From Miscanthus floridulus (taxonomy: Eukaryota; Streptophyta; Magnoliopsida; Poales; Poaceae), in NCBI RefSeq assembly GCF_019320115.1, contig NC_089591.1:21616502-21680501 (forward strand): a DNA stretch of 64,000 bases. Reading direction: 5' to 3'. Both the position numbers and the translations under genes were made by a program. The first letter of the stretch is position 1. Each line of letters begins with the position of its first letter. The notes under the pieces are model-generated. The model saw nothing but the letters and a program-made list of their open reading frames with translations. It was not told the DNA's origin and did no database searches. This document shows positions 1 through 11,817 of this stretch, piece by piece.

Positions 1-260
1 GTAACTTTATTATGGAATCATGGTTATGATGAACATGGAATTATTATACCTACTATGGTTACTATTGTTATGCTACTAAATGATATACCACATGTTTGGC
101 ATAGGTTATTGCTAATCTAGAGATGAATAACTATAATTAACTTGATGACTGAATTATTAAATGTATAGCTGAATTAGTGGCTTTTTCTGCAAAATATTGT
201 CAAGCTAGCTCCACTTATAAAGCCTTGCATAATCCTTGGAGTCACTTTATTCTTGATTTA

Positions 261-2771
261 TTTGCACAAATTTGAATGCAAACTTCAAAAATTTATAACT
301 AGAGCTAGGAATGTCCAAATTGAATGAACCAAGTTTTGTTAGATTCATCATGAAGTGTATTATTTGATAAAAATATGAAATATATTGTTTAAGGTATTTT
401 TCTAGGAGAATTAAATTGAGCAAATAAGTGCTTTTAAAATAGTTTATATCTTGTAAATTGCATAACTTGACATGGGAAGGTGATAAAATTGTGATTCCAA
501 TTTTCTGGTCTTGTGTTGACATGCTCTAGCTAGGAAAAATACTAAACCTACAGTATGCATACTTGAAAATTGGTCTTCATATTTAATCCTAATTAATTGC
601 TAGTTTCTAGTGAAATTAAATGAGGTAAAAATGCATAACATATGAGCATAAAAAAATTGACACAGTATTCTCATGCTAGGAGTAAAGTAAGAAAAAAATT
701 AAATCTATTGTTTGACACTTTTCACTATGTTAAACTATTTTTGCTAAAATTAGCATATGTAACTTGTCATTTTTGTATAGGTAGCTATACCTATCCAAAT
801 GGCATGAAATTTGTACAATAGACTACTAGGGTCATTTGTAGGCTATGGTAATTTTATAGGAATTTATTGAATACTAGAAGTATTTACTCTGTAAATCCCC
901 TTATCATCTAAGGAACTTAATAAATGAATATAAATAAATTAGTTATGTTCAACCATGATATTTTGTGTGGTGCTTCTGATGCATGTGATCTGTTGATCTT
1001 ATTAGTAGGCAACTAGTTAATTATTTCTTTATAATTCAACTAAATGGCTGCATGTATAGTCTTTGTCGTAGTGATAAATTCATGATGATAATGATATTTT
1101 TTGTAAAACTTGTTAACAAGAAAGTTGTAGATAACATACTTATCTACCTTGTGTTAAATTTTCATAGTGATAGGCCTTATGGTTTAAGAATTATGGCCGT
1201 TAGAAGTCTGCTATCAGAAATGCTTATTTTCTGGACAGATCTCAAAGATTGAATTGTTTGACCTAGAAAACTATTGAATTAGATTAAGACTATTGAAACA
1301 AAGTTGTAGAAAATTTCATAAGATTTTCAGAATATCCACAAACATATTATTTAGACGTGTATAACTCTAGTTATGGTTAAAACAAGTGGTTGTTATCTTG
1401 TAGTCCAGAAAATTGCTTAGATAAGAATTTGTTTAGTTACTAGGAAGAGATATGCACCTACTCAGTAAAATAAGATGTAACTTGTTATCACCTTGATACA
1501 ATGCTATTGAAAACACCTATGAGAATGCATTTCATCATACCCCACCATATCATACATGTCGTTATATATGCATCCATGATATCTTATTCCATGATCATGC
1601 ATATAGGATCGTCCGAGGGAATAACTCTTTTGGAGTTTAATGAAGAAGAAGAGGAGGAACAACAGGAGAAACCTCAGGCTGTAGCTCTAGAAGGAGAGGA
1701 GCAAACTCTTGAGAACCTTCCTGAGTGCACAGATCATAGGCCAACCTCTTTCCTCAAAGGCAAGCCCTGGAGCATTCTAAGTCTCCTATGTTTTACAAAA
1801 CTTCACTTGAGTCCTTTAATGTTTGATGCATTAGGTGATAAGAGTTGAATTGAAACCACTTGATGTATAGAACTACCTTGTCTAGATATATATACACCTT
1901 TAACCCTATGTAGGTCTAGGATCGAATACATGCTTAGCCATGCTTAGACCGGTAGAAGTCGGGTGATTTTCTGTCACCTATAAGATATAGGTGGATACCG
2001 AAGCATGGTTGACTATATTTGCTATAATGGAAAAGAACCATGGGGCAATGTAAATGGAGGCCGAGTGGAGTCATTGGGTAGGTTAACTCATGTGAATCTA
2101 TCTATGTCGATTAAGGACCATACTGTTGTTGGCACTTCTAAAAAGATTGAACGCATGCCTCTCACTTAGCTAGACGGATAACTCGTTCTGACCGCGAAGC
2201 CAAGCAGCTCAACTCAGGCCAGGCCCTATTCTATAAAAGTGTGCACTCTTGATAGTAGTAAGGATGTGTAGGGAGCCAAACATGAGCCCAAGGGTAGGGT
2301 AGTCTAGATTGTCCTGGTAGCTGGTTGTCTTTGATTGTGCGATGATGATCGAACCCGCGAAATGTGGACCTGAGTTGTACCAAAGGTGACCTAAGGCTAC
2401 CATGGCTGGTAGACCTAGGTTTGTGTTAGGAATAAATTCCTAGCTAATTGAAATCAATTCGAATAGTCATCTCTTCTGAATAGTGAGAACTTGGCTAGTA
2501 CCAACATCATAGTAACTTTATTATGGAATCATGGTTATGATGAACATGGAATTATTATACCTACTATGGTTACTATTGTTATGCTACTAAATGATATACC
2601 ACATGTTTGGCATAGGTTATTGCTAATCTAGAGATGAATAACTATAATTAACTTGATGACTGAATTATTAAATGTATAGCTGAATTAGTGGCTTTTTCTG
2701 CAAAATATTGTCAAGCTAGCTCCACTTATAAAGCCTTGCACAATCCTTGGAGTCACTTTATTCTTGATTTA
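261..2771 (+). repeat. tandem unit of the 2511-bp LTR-internal duplication
   Basis: Position 1 aligns with 2512 and 5023, a constant period of 2511 bp with few substitutions. The unit runs from the AT-rich mid-LTR ('atttatttgcacaaat') to the 3' LTR block ('gtcactttattcttg'). The last 260 bases of an earlier unit occupy 1-260, so the array continues to the left. Confidence 0.85.
1607..1848 (+). other. conserved LTR coding block, subfamily C copy 1
   Basis: An acceptor-like 'catatag' is followed by an open frame to a stop at 1846-1848. It encodes GITLLEF, an acidic Glu/Gln-rich stretch, then LPECTDHRPTSFLKGKP and SIL. The same order of motifs, in the same frame after an AG, occurs in the LTRs of subfamilies A (40146) and B (29446), while the acidic middle differs in length and sequence. 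That pattern suggests protein-level constraint. The upstream 54-bp mini-exon seen in A and B is not recognisable here. Function unknown. Confidence 0.5.
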
Positions 2772-5282
2772 TTTTCACAAATTTGAATGCAAACTTCAAA
2801 AATTTATAACTAGAGCTAGGAATGTCCAAATTGAATGAACCAAGTTTTGTTAGATTCATCATGAAGTGTATTATTTGATAAAAATATGAAATATATTATT
2901 TAAGGTATTTTTCTAGGAGAATTAAATTGAGCAAATAAGTGCTTTTAAAATAGTTTATATCTTGTAAATTGCATAACTTGACTTGGGAAGGTGATAAAAT
3001 TGTGATTTCAATTTTTCTGGTCTTGTGTTGACATGCTCTAGCTAGGAAAAATACTAAACCTATAGTATGCATACTTGAAAATTGGTCTTCATATTTAATC
3101 CTAATTAATTGCTAGTTTCTAGTGAAATTAAATGAGGTAAAAATGCATAACATATGAGCATAAAAAAATTGACACAGTATTCTCATGCTAGGAGTAAAGT
3201 AAGAAAAATATTAAATCTATTGTTTGACACTTTTCACTATGTTAAACTATTTTTGCTAAAATTAGCATATGTAACTTGTCATTTTTGTATAGGTAGCTAT
3301 ACCTATCCAAATGGCATGAAATTTGTACAATAGACTACTAGGGTCATTTGTAGGCTATGGTAATTTTATAGGAATTTATTGAATACTAAAGTATTTACTC
3401 TGTAAATCCCCTTATTATCTAAGGAACTTAATAAATGAATATAAATAAATTAGTTATGTTCAACCATGATATTTTGTGTGGTGCTTCTGATGCATGTGAT
3501 CTGTTGATCTTATTAGTAGGCAACTAGTTAATTATTTCTTTATAATTCAACTAAATGGCTGCATGTATAGTCTTTGTTGTAGTGATAAATTCATGATGAT
3601 AATGATATTTTTTGTAAAACTTGTTAACAAGAAAGTTGTAGATAACATACTTATCTACCTTGTGTTAAATTTTCATAGTGATAGGCCTTATGGTTTAAGA
3701 ATTATGGCTGTTAGAAGTCTGCTATCAGAAATGCTTATTTTCTGGACAGATCTCAAAGATTGAATTGTTTGACCTAGAAAACTATTGAATTAGATTAAGA
3801 CTATTGAAACAAAGTTGTAGAAAATTTCATAAGATTTTCAGAATATCCACAAACATATTATTTAGATGTGTATAACTCCAGTTAAGGTTAAAACAAGTGG
3901 TTGTTATCTTGTAGTCTAGAAAATTACTTAGATAAGAATTTGTTTAGTTACTAGGAAGAGATATGCACCTACTCAGTAAAATAAGATGTAACTTGTTATC
4001 ACCTTGATACAATGCTATTGAAAACACCTATGAGAATGCATTTCATCATACCCCACCATATCATACATGTCGTTATATATGCATCCATGATATCTTATTC
4101 CATGATCATGCATATAGGATCATCCGAGGGAATAACTCTTTTGGAGTTTAATGAAGAAGAAGAGGAGGAATAGCAGGAGAAACCTCAGGCTGTAGCTCTA
4201 GAAGGAGAGGAGCAAACTCTTGAGAACCTTCCTGAGTGCACAGATCATAGGCCAACCTCTTTCCTCAAAGGCAAGCCCTGGAGCATTCTAAGTCTCCTAT
4301 GTTTTACAAAACTTCACTTGAGTCCTTTTATGTTTGATGCATTAGGTGATAAGAGTTGAATTGAAACCACTTGATGTATAGAACTACCTTGTCTAGATAT
4401 ATATACACCTTTAACCCTATGTAGGTCTAGGATCGAATACATGCTTAGCCATGCTTAGACCAGTAGAAGTCGGGTGATTTTCTGTCACCTATAAGATATA
4501 GGTGGATACCAAAGCACGGTTGACTATATTTGCTATCATGGAAAAGAACCATGGGGCAATGTAAATGGAGGCCGGGTGGATTCATTGGGTAGGTTAACTC
4601 ATGTGAATCTGTCTATATCGATTAAGGACCGTACTGTTGTTGGCACTTCTGAAAAGATTGAACGCATGCCTCTCACTTAGCTAGACGGATAACTCATTCC
4701 GACCGCGAAGCCAAACAGCTCAACTCAGGCCAGGCCCTATTCTATAAAAGTGTGCACTCTTGATAGTAGTAAGGATGTGCAGGGAGCCAAACATGAGCCC
4801 AAGGGTAGGGTAGTCTAGATCGTCCTAGTAGCTGGTTGTCTTTGATTGTGCGACGATGATCGAACCCGCAAAATGTGGACCTGAGTTGTACCAAAGGTGA
4901 CCTAAGGCTACCATGGCTGGTAGACCTAGGTTTGTGTTAGGAATAAATTCCTAGCTAATTGAAATCAATTCGAATAGTCGTCTCTCCTGAATAGTGAGAA
5001 CTTGGCTAGTACCAACATCATAGTAACTTTATTATGGAATGATGGTTATGATGAACATGGAATTATTATACCTACTATGGTTACTATTGTTATGCTACTA
5101 AATGATATACCACATGTTTGGCATAGGTTATTGCTAATCTAGAGATGAATAACTATAATTAACTTGATGACTGAATTATTAAATGTATAGCTGAATTAGT
5201 GGCTTTTTCTGCAAAATATTGTCAAGCTAGCTCCACTTATAAAGCCTTGCATAATCCTTGGAGTCACTTTATTTTTGGTTTA
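2772..5282 (+). repeat. second complete tandem unit of the 2511-bp duplication
   Basis: This unit is near-identical to the preceding one. At about 5282 the sequence leaves the repeat and runs into the ordinary LTR 3' end (hairpin, terminal coding block, TGCTATA). The array is therefore an expansion inside one LTR rather than an independent satellite. Confidence 0.85.
4118..4359 (+). pseudogene. conserved LTR coding block, subfamily C copy 2 (broken)
   Basis: This is the tandem duplicate of the block at 1607. It has an in-frame TAG at 4171-4173, where the first copy reads CAA, so it cannot encode the full acidic block. Confidence 0.5.
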
Positions 5283-5342
5283 TGACAGTTAAGTCTAGCT
5301 GAGTACCTTCTCGTACTAAGGGTTTTATTCCCATTGTTGCAG

Positions 5343-5404
5343 ATGGTATAGTTTACCATGGCTATTGCAAGAACTGCTTATGTCCCATCATGGACGAGGA
5401 GTAA
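5343..5404 (+). other. terminal LTR mini-coding block, subfamily C
   Basis: After an acceptor-like 'cattgttgcag', 19 codons run to a TAA at 5402-5404. They include YHGYCKNCLCP and end in DEE. The counterparts in subfamilies A and B have exactly 19 codons before the stop and share Y-x-G-[YF]-x-K-x-C-L-x-P and the acidic end, despite divergent nucleotides. Confidence 0.45.
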
Positions 5405-5780
5405 GCCCTGGGCAGGCATCTCTTATTAATCCATCTCTTATTCTTTTGTGGAAGTGTGATCGTGAACTGGCACTATATTTAAACAAGGTTGCAGATGTTG
5501 GTTTCAAACTTTTAATTTGCTTCCACTACTATCTTACCTGAACATGGTTTGTAATAACTGTAATTCATACTCTAATGGATGAACTGTATTTGTGAACTTT
5601 ATGTAACATGTGATATGTATGTTGAATCATGTATGATCTTGGTTGTATGTTGATGGTTAATCGAGACCCTTCATGGTACTCGACGGACTACAGGGTTTAT
5701 ATGGGCTCAAGTATGACAGTGTGACCGCTTGTGGGTTGCTATTATACTTGTGCTCTTATAAATTGGACGTTTCTGCTATA

Positions 5781-6216
5781 GTATGCCTCTCACTCATACC
5801 TACCTACAACTCCACTCAAAGCCTTTTAGGTATAATATGAAAAGTAGGCAAAACAATCAAATGCCTTGGTGAGGACCATACATATTGAGCGATTAAGTGA
5901 ATCATTTGAGGAACTTACATTTTATTTTACAAAACTCATAAAACCTCTGGATAGAAGGTTGATCAAAGAATGAATGATTGGTAATTCTATTAAAACCGTT
6001 CTATCATGCAACTACCTAAGACATGGAAAAGCAATAAGCCACACAGGGATTAAGTTAAAAGGATGGATATAATGCCAACTTATTTAAATTGAGGAAGAAT
6101 ACTTTGTTATACGCATGGCACTTGTAAATTATATTTGGCATTATAGCAACTCCTGATCAACAACCATTAACTTAGCTATTTGCTCGGGGCGAGCAAAGGT
6201 TAAGCTTAGGGGATCT
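5781..6216 (+). mobile_element. 3' internal region of a Tat/Athila-like element, upstream of LTR X
   Basis: This noncoding stretch aligns loosely with 7066-7538, and in reverse complement with 32906-33430. Shared landmarks are 'ctccac..aagcct', a 'tggtgaggatcc'-like segment, and a terminal purine-rich 'ggttaagcttagggga' that looks like a polypurine tract next to LTR X. No open frame is supported. It is the diverged 3' untranslated part of a plus-strand element whose upstream portion is displaced by the subfamily C insertion. Confidence 0.55.
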
Positions 6217-7063
6217 TGTTGGCGGTCATTACCGATCAAATCTGACCTCCAATTTAAGACACAAAAAGAGGAGAAATAAGCAATCTTGATCACATATGTA
6301 TTTGTAGAACGTTATTTTGCAAGTCACAAATACAAATACATGGAATAATTCACCGAAAGGCACTTTCCAATGCTGATTTGCGCAAAAGGAAGAAGGGAGA
6401 CACCCATCAACTTACTGCAAAACCGGGCAAAACACCATAGAGCAGGGATCCATGTCTAGCCCATGGCCTACCACGCGAAGGCGGTGGTGAGTGGCCACAG
6501 TCAAGGGGTGGCTGACCCCTATGGGCGGGACACCCCAGCCAGCGCTACTCAGTTGTGCCTTGCTTTGGCGATGGCATGCCCCCATGCTGAGGTAGTGAAT
6601 CCCATGCTTTTGCGCCAAAGATAGACAAAAGCACCGCCTTACTCTTGTATAAATAGAGGGGTACCCCTCCCTCTATCAACACATGTCATTTGAGCATCAC
6701 CTCACACACCTCACTCTCTAGTTGTAGTAGCTTTACTTTTTAGTAGCTTTAGAGCAAGGCAAAGCTACCTTGGAGAGCTTGGCTCCTTGGAAGAAGAGAC
6801 CTTTGGGTATGAATAGAGATATGAGTTCTTCCAAAGTTATGCTCTCATATGATATTTATAGTCCTACTTATGAACTAGAGTATAGTTGTTGTGTTATAAT
6901 CTTGATGTATGAATTAGTCTATTGTTTATGTGTCATGAAAGTAGCACCCCTAACTTTATCCTTAAACACTCATATAACTTATATAATCAGAATTAGAGCA
7001 AAGTTGAGGTGGTGGTTCATTGTGCATTTAGGTGTGCCCAAGTTCTTTACCTATTGATCCATA
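6217..7063 (+). mobile_element. LTR X, Tat/Athila-like (3' boundary approximate)
   Basis: It begins TGTTGGCGGTCATT directly after the purine tract, as LTR Y begins TGTTGATGGTCA. It contains a TATA box at 6648-6656 followed by a CT-rich leader ('ctcacacacctcactctct'), typical of a plant Pol II start. Its right end is set only by where the next 3' internal region begins (about 7066), so the boundary is uncertain and it may be truncated. Confidence 0.5.
6648..6656 (+). promoter_or_regulatory. TATA box of LTR X
   Basis: TATAAATAG, followed about 30-60 bp downstream by a pyrimidine-rich stretch. This is the expected geometry for the U3/R boundary of an LTR promoter. Confidence 0.55.
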
Positions 7064-7065
7064 GG

Positions 7066-7538
7066 GTTTACAATATATGCATTGCAAGTATGCTCTAGCT
7101 TTCTCCCTACCTATGAACTCCACATAAGCCTCAATGGTAGGAAGAAAAAGGCATAACATCTTTAATGCCATGGTGAGGATCCACAAATACCACATATATC
7201 GAGAGACTTGAGAGTGTCATACAATGGAATCTCTGAGTTTTATTTTGAAAACTTATAAAAACTCCAAAACAATGGTGAAACAAAGAACTTGAGACATAGT
7301 GCTTGGCTTGATCGTTTTGTCTTTCAATTGCTTAAGATCCAAGTGAAGGTTAAGAAGCCCCATGGTTGAAGGTAATATGGGTAACTTTGAAAGTGAGATT
7401 AGTTTATTCTAATCTAGAGGAGAATTTTTTATTGAACATATGTGTCCTTTTGTGGTGTGAAAACATTGTAGCAACTCCTGATCCATTACTGAGTTTAGCT
7501 TTGCTTAGGGGCTCACAAAGGTTAAGCTTGGGGGAAAT
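7066..7538 (+). mobile_element. 3' internal region of a Tat/Athila-like element, upstream of LTR Y
   Basis: This is noncoding 3' DNA ending in the purine-rich 'gttaagcttgggggaaat' next to LTR Y. Reverse-complemented, it matches 32906-33430 closely. Its left 290 bp also form an inverted repeat with 8760-9045. Short open frames here (for example 7366-7554) cross the LTR boundary and are not conserved. Confidence 0.65.
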
Positions 7539-8759
7539 TGTTGATGGTCACTAACATCAATTATAAAACATCAACATAACCTATATTTATACTTAATTCC
7601 ATCACCAAACAAAAGCATAGGAGTTTAAACTAATAAATTCCATGAGTTTTGGTGAATCTATGTTCTTAGCAGGGTTTATCGAGAAAACCATCAAGGGGGA
7701 CCTATTCATCAAAGGAAATTATGGAATTTCGCCGTGTAATCAACGTGGCAAGACTCTAGAAGACTCCAGAAGGAAAATCAACGAAGTGAAGCTCGTGTTT
7801 TTGACATATGGGGTCGGCCGGCCCCACCTAGAGGCCGCCAGACCTGTGGGCCCCCTATGTCAGCCTCCTGTTGCTATGTCGGTTCTCCACCGCCTCCTAG
7901 GTTGCATCTATGACATCCTCGAAGTTAGTTTGATCCAAGGGCTCACGTTGGACGCTCTGGCCTATATATACTAGCCCCTGCCACCCTCCCTAGAGCCATC
8001 CTGAAACCCTAATTCATATTCTCCTTATCAGGATCAGAGCCAGCTATCAAGAGAAGATTAGTCCTCTATAGGATCTAGTCTTATGAATAGAAATAGTGAG
8101 ATAGAGAGTGAGGGAAGAGTTTGGAGGAGGTGTCAGCCTGTCGATGCTCTCTTTACGTCTTGTACCTAGGCGGATCCAAGTTCTACTTGAGTTTGCCTTC
8201 GAGATATCTCTGCTAATGAACTTCTAATTCGAGTAAGCATCTTGTTTATATTATTCATCAGGATCATGACTCTTTTGAGTGCTTTATTCCTATTCTAGAG
8301 GGAGTAGAGTATTAATCATAAGTGTAAGCATGGTGCTTAGACTTGGGTTAATCATGGATGCACCTTGCATTCTAGAAGATGGTAGATCGTGTGAGTGACA
8401 TAAGTTCTATATAGCATGTACTATATAGCTTCGTTAATCCTTTGTAGTCCACCTCCCGTCTATAGGTGCACGTAGGACGTGGTTGCGAAGGAAAGCATCC
8501 TCTGCTGGTGTCCTTCCCTAGTAATGTCCATAGTTAAATAGTAGAAGACATATGCTTACCCAAGTCGGAACTAGAGAACTTTAGTTATCCTCTCTACGCT
8601 CCTATTTATCCTAACCTTGTTGCTACCCTTAGTTAAGTTAGACCATAGTTAGTCTCACACATTTTCCTGTGGATACAATACTTGGAATACCTCCGGGTGA
8701 AAGCTACAGTAGTATCCGTGCGCTTGCGGATTTATCTATGTGCGTCAAATATGCCAACA
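7539..8759 (+). mobile_element. LTR Y, Tat/Athila-like
   Basis: The LTR starts TGTTGATGGTCA and ends ATGCCAACA, with TG/CA termini and a TGTTG/CAACA inverted end. It follows a polypurine tract. The content is colinear in reverse complement with LTR Z at 31500-32905: an early 'agcagggttta' block, a segment with 'gggccccctatgtcagcc', a TATA box, and a late 'gtgcgcttgcgga' block. No PBS follows; the next DNA is 3' internal sequence in the opposite orientation. The flanking pentamers GAAAT and ACTTG do not match, so it is not a simple solo LTR. Confidence 0.7.
7961..7970 (+). promoter_or_regulatory. TATA box of LTR Y
   Basis: CCTATATATA lies about 420 bp into LTR Y and is followed by a C/T-rich stretch. 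The equivalent TATATATA is present on the minus strand in LTR Z at 32478-32485. Confidence 0.55.
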
Positions 8760-10380
8760 ACTTGGGTCTTGAGCAATTGAAAGACAGAATGATCAAGTCA
8801 AGCACAATGTCTCAAGTTCTTTGTTTCACCATTGCTCTAGGGTTTTTATAAGTTTTCAAAATAAAATTCAGAGATTCTATTGTATGACACTCTCAAGTCT
8901 CTCAATATATGTGGTATTTGTGGATCCTCACCAAGGCAATAATGATGCTATGCCTTTCTCTTCCTACCACTAAGGTTTTATGTGGAGTTCATAGATAGGG
9001 AGAAAGCTAGAGCATACTTGCATTGCATATATTATAAAGTCAAACAACGCATCCAAAGAGAATTGAGTCATACAATCAAATCAAGATGTGCATGTGTGGA
9101 TGTATGAGGTGGATATATATGGTGGCTAACCTAATTCTACTTTGCTCCTTGAAAACATATCTCTCTCTTAAATCTTGGAAATATTTTTGCAAGAGAATAT
9201 GGGCTATCTTATTCATTTTTTTCAGGAGGGCATCTGAGTACCCATTGTTTTCAATATCTCAGACACTTGTCCATTTATCTCAATTCTCTCTTTTTTCATT
9301 TCTTCTTCTTTTTTTATGAACATGTCCAACAGAGACCTCTAGAGGCACTGGTGCATAGTGGAATCCTGAGCCAGGATAGTAACATGAAGAGAGGCAGAGG
9401 AAGACCGAAGTTAACTAGGGTAGAGGCAATAAAACTAGAATTGAAAGGATGGAATATACCCAAAGACTTAGCCTTAGATAGGAGTGCTTGGAAAATAGCT
9501 ATTCATGTGCCTAAACCTTGATGGCTTCAGCTAGGTTTCAACTCTAGCCTACCCCAACTTGTTTGGGACTTAAAGGCTTTGTTGTTGTTGTTCTTTTTTT
9601 TATGAATAACTTTTGCGTTGCCCCATGTCTCTTTTCTACAACAGAACTTTGAGAGAGATATCAACAAAACTTGGAGCATTTATTTGGTAGATGACAAACC
9701 TAACAAGCATGTTTTTGCTGTTCACCCCCAGTGTAGGAGTAAAATATTTTTGGGTGAATCTAAATGGAAAGCATGTTTTTGCGCCTACCTCCACCGTAGT
9801 TGTAGTGCATATGTGGGTGGTGTGTACATGATCTTGATTTGAAAAGCATGACAAACCTCTCATAAGGGTCAACAAAGCTTGAAAAAATGCAAAGCAAGCA
9901 ACATATATGTAAAAGTTTTCCTATCCTAAATAACATGTATGGCTTCTGGTGGGAATTCTAGCTTTGTCATACAGGAACTCATCATGTAGCATTTTTGTGT
10001 TTTTCAAAAGATAAATCTCCAGAACTTTAGTGTCACTTGGAATAAGATAAACAACAACTCATACCTTCTCATATCATATTCGTCAATTACCTTGACTTAG
10101 ATCAAGCATATGCTACCCACAAGTTTCAAGTTCAGAGTAAATCCTTATATCAAAACAATTTTATCTAAAACTCGGGCGAATTCAAGGCTGAAAACTAGGT
10201 ACTTGAAAGGAATTACGACAGAGCAACTATTCATCATTTTCATTTTAAGAGTTTGTCCTCATAGTCTTTATTATTTATTTAGCACTTAAAAGAATTTAAA
10301 GTAAACTAGTCACACTCTACACATTATTACTATAAATAACTATAACTATTTATTTTGTTTTTCAGTTTTTTTATAAAGAT
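8760..10380 (-). mobile_element. inverted 3' internal fragment of a Tat/Athila-like element
   Basis: The segment is colinear, in the same orientation, with 33102-34400, the 3' untranslated part of the minus-strand Tat-like element. It starts abruptly at the LTR Y end, missing the roughly 200 bp nearest the LTR. The first 290 bp are the inverted partner of 7066-7350. Homology fades around 10340-10380. The LINE at 9321-9590 is inserted in it. Short open frames at 9086-9319 and 9618-9875 are not conserved in the homologous copy. Confidence 0.65.
9321..9590 (+). mobile_element. 5'-truncated non-LTR retrotransposon (RTE-like LINE) tail
   Basis: An open frame to the TGA at 9519-9521 encodes the extreme C-terminus of a LINE reverse transcriptase, including RGRGRPKLT, LALDRSAWK and AIHVPKP. 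It is followed by 'cccaacttgtttgggact' and a (GTT)n tail, the usual 3' end of grass RTE-type LINEs. It is flanked by a target duplication: TTCTTTTTTTATGAA at 9306-9320, and the same with one more T at 9591-9606. The homologous Tat-like DNA near 33630 lacks the insert, which confirms the junctions. Almost all of the element is missing, so it is inactive. Confidence 0.85.
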
Positions 10381-11487
10381 AGTACTTTTATTTATGCACT
10401 CTGATGTTGTATGACTTTGTAATCAATTGAAAATTTGATGCCCATGATAGCCCATATGCTTTGGAAATTCTGGTTCGTTTTAATAGTTTACCTATTTGAT
10501 GTGATAGAAGTTATTAATCTTCTTTGTAAATACATTTAAAACATGGTATACTTTGATTTATGATAAATTTGTATCTCTTGTATTTTAATATGGAAGGAGT
10601 AAATTAAATGGCGCTTTTCCAGGACGAACTGTAGCGTACCTAATATTCCTAACGAATGCTCCACTTAGTAGACGCAATATATAACTTGTGAATTACAGAG
10701 TACTATCTTTGGCCGTTATAAGCAGCGAAGCACAGCCGGACGCTTTTTGCCGAGGTGGAATATATACTGGCTGGTACAATGGTACTATAGAATAAGATGC
10801 ACGAAACGTTGAGAGGGCAGATGACAATTCGAACTCGTCCTCTCATACATTTGTTGCCTCTTGTTCATGCATGCATCTGTCTTGGAGCCCGCAAGCTTAT
10901 AAGATATAGCCATGAGATCGAGTGCAGGATATTGTCCGCACCCGAAACTACTAAATCTTTCGCTTATTTCACAGCCACAAGGATATAAAAATATTTCTTG
11001 GAGTTCATTGTTCCCAGCACCTTGCCATACGCTTTACACACCTTCTACCATTTCGGTACTGAGTTTGTTATGTGTACGTTGACCGACCTAATATAGCCCT
11101 GTAGTAGCTAGTCCGTCGATCAAACCCCTACATGGCTACATTTTTGTGCAACATGTGGCAGCAGAGCAGCTGAACAGTATTATATATATGTTCAGATATT
11201 TACGGGAGTTCGTCTTGACATATGCAAACAAAATGGTGCATGCACCTAGCTACGTACCTCCACCATCTATCCCGTTGAATGCATGCATGATCGCTAATAT
11301 ATGCACCTGATCTATCGCTAGATAGGAACATAGCTGGTCTCGTAACATGTGAATGTATCTGGCTCTAGTTTGGGTTTAAGTGATCAATAAATAAACACGA
11401 GCAAATGTGACTAACTTTATTTTATAGGGTTGATAGCAAAAAAAAACTTAATTATATTGAGGCCACTTGGCTTTTTTGGCCCCCTGA
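10381..11487. other. unassigned intergenic DNA
   Basis: No conserved open frame, RNA gene or LTR is recognisable. The sequence is less repetitive-looking than its surroundings. It may be unique host DNA or the middle of a non-autonomous element lying between 8760 and LTR Z. A frame at 10797-10988 has no recognisable motif. 'atggaaggagta' near 10590 resembles a Stowaway-type MITE end, but I found no partner. Confidence 0.4.
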
Positions 11488-11817
11488 TTTGTTCTAGAGT
11501 ATGACATAAAAATCTATATCTCTTATAAAGTTAAATCTCACAACAAGATAAGGATTAAGTATGGACCGAATCCACAAGGCATTAGAGAGGTTGAAATCCA
11601 GCCTCAAAAGATAGACAGCCTCATCAAATTCATAAACAAAGAAGCAAAGAAGAGGCCGGCGCACGAGAAAACAAAACAAACCCCGAAAGCTCCGAAGTCT
11701 AAAGAAGCAACTCCCACACCAGCAAAGAAGATCAAGAAGGTGTGGCAAGTGAAAGATGTACAGTCATCCACGTCTACTTCTCCTGGACCGGCTGCCTCCT
11801 CCTTAAGCAAGAAATGA
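11488..11817 (+). pseudogene. lysine-rich C-terminal coding fragment, function unknown
   Basis: An open frame of 109 codons without a start Met ends at TGA 11815-11817. It contains KIRIKYGPNPQGIREVEIQP, then a Lys/Pro-rich tail with KVWQVKDVQ and a Ser/Thr-rich end. The composition differs from the AT-rich noncoding flanks and looks like a genuine protein C-terminus. It could be the last exon of a transposon protein (I considered CACTA-type) or of a captured host gene. The family is not identified. Confidence 0.35.

Larger units (their letters stand above)
1..5780 (+). mobile_element. 3' part of a chromovirus LTR (subfamily C), internally duplicated
   Basis: This is LTR sequence related to the complete LTRs at 15132-19801 and 37130-41755. 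It shares their U5-side blocks in the same order: the GVTLLEF-type coding block, the 'gaaaagaacca' block, the hairpin at 5299-5320, the short terminal coding block, and an end in TGCTATA (canonical CA mutated to TA). The next bases, GTATG, fit a 5-bp target duplication, because related Tat-like DNA near 7088 continues 'aagtatgct' at this point. The left partner lies outside the window. A 2511-bp internal segment is tandemly repeated. No coding region of the element itself is present, so this is either a solo LTR or one end of an element. Confidence 0.75.

Noticed and set aside
1052..1252. Repeated 66-codon frame (also at 3563-3763)
   Set aside because: It is duplicated only because the 2511-bp unit is duplicated; no counterpart frame in the A or B LTRs.
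6770..7057. 95-codon frame in LTR X
   Set aside because: It lies in the leader of the LTR; no motif and no conserved copy.
7642..7974. 110-codon open frame inside LTR Y
   Set aside because: It runs through the TATA region of the U3, and LTR Z does not preserve it.
10530..10605. Possible Stowaway-type MITE end ('atggaaggagta')
   Set aside because: No matching inverted terminus or TA duplication found nearby.
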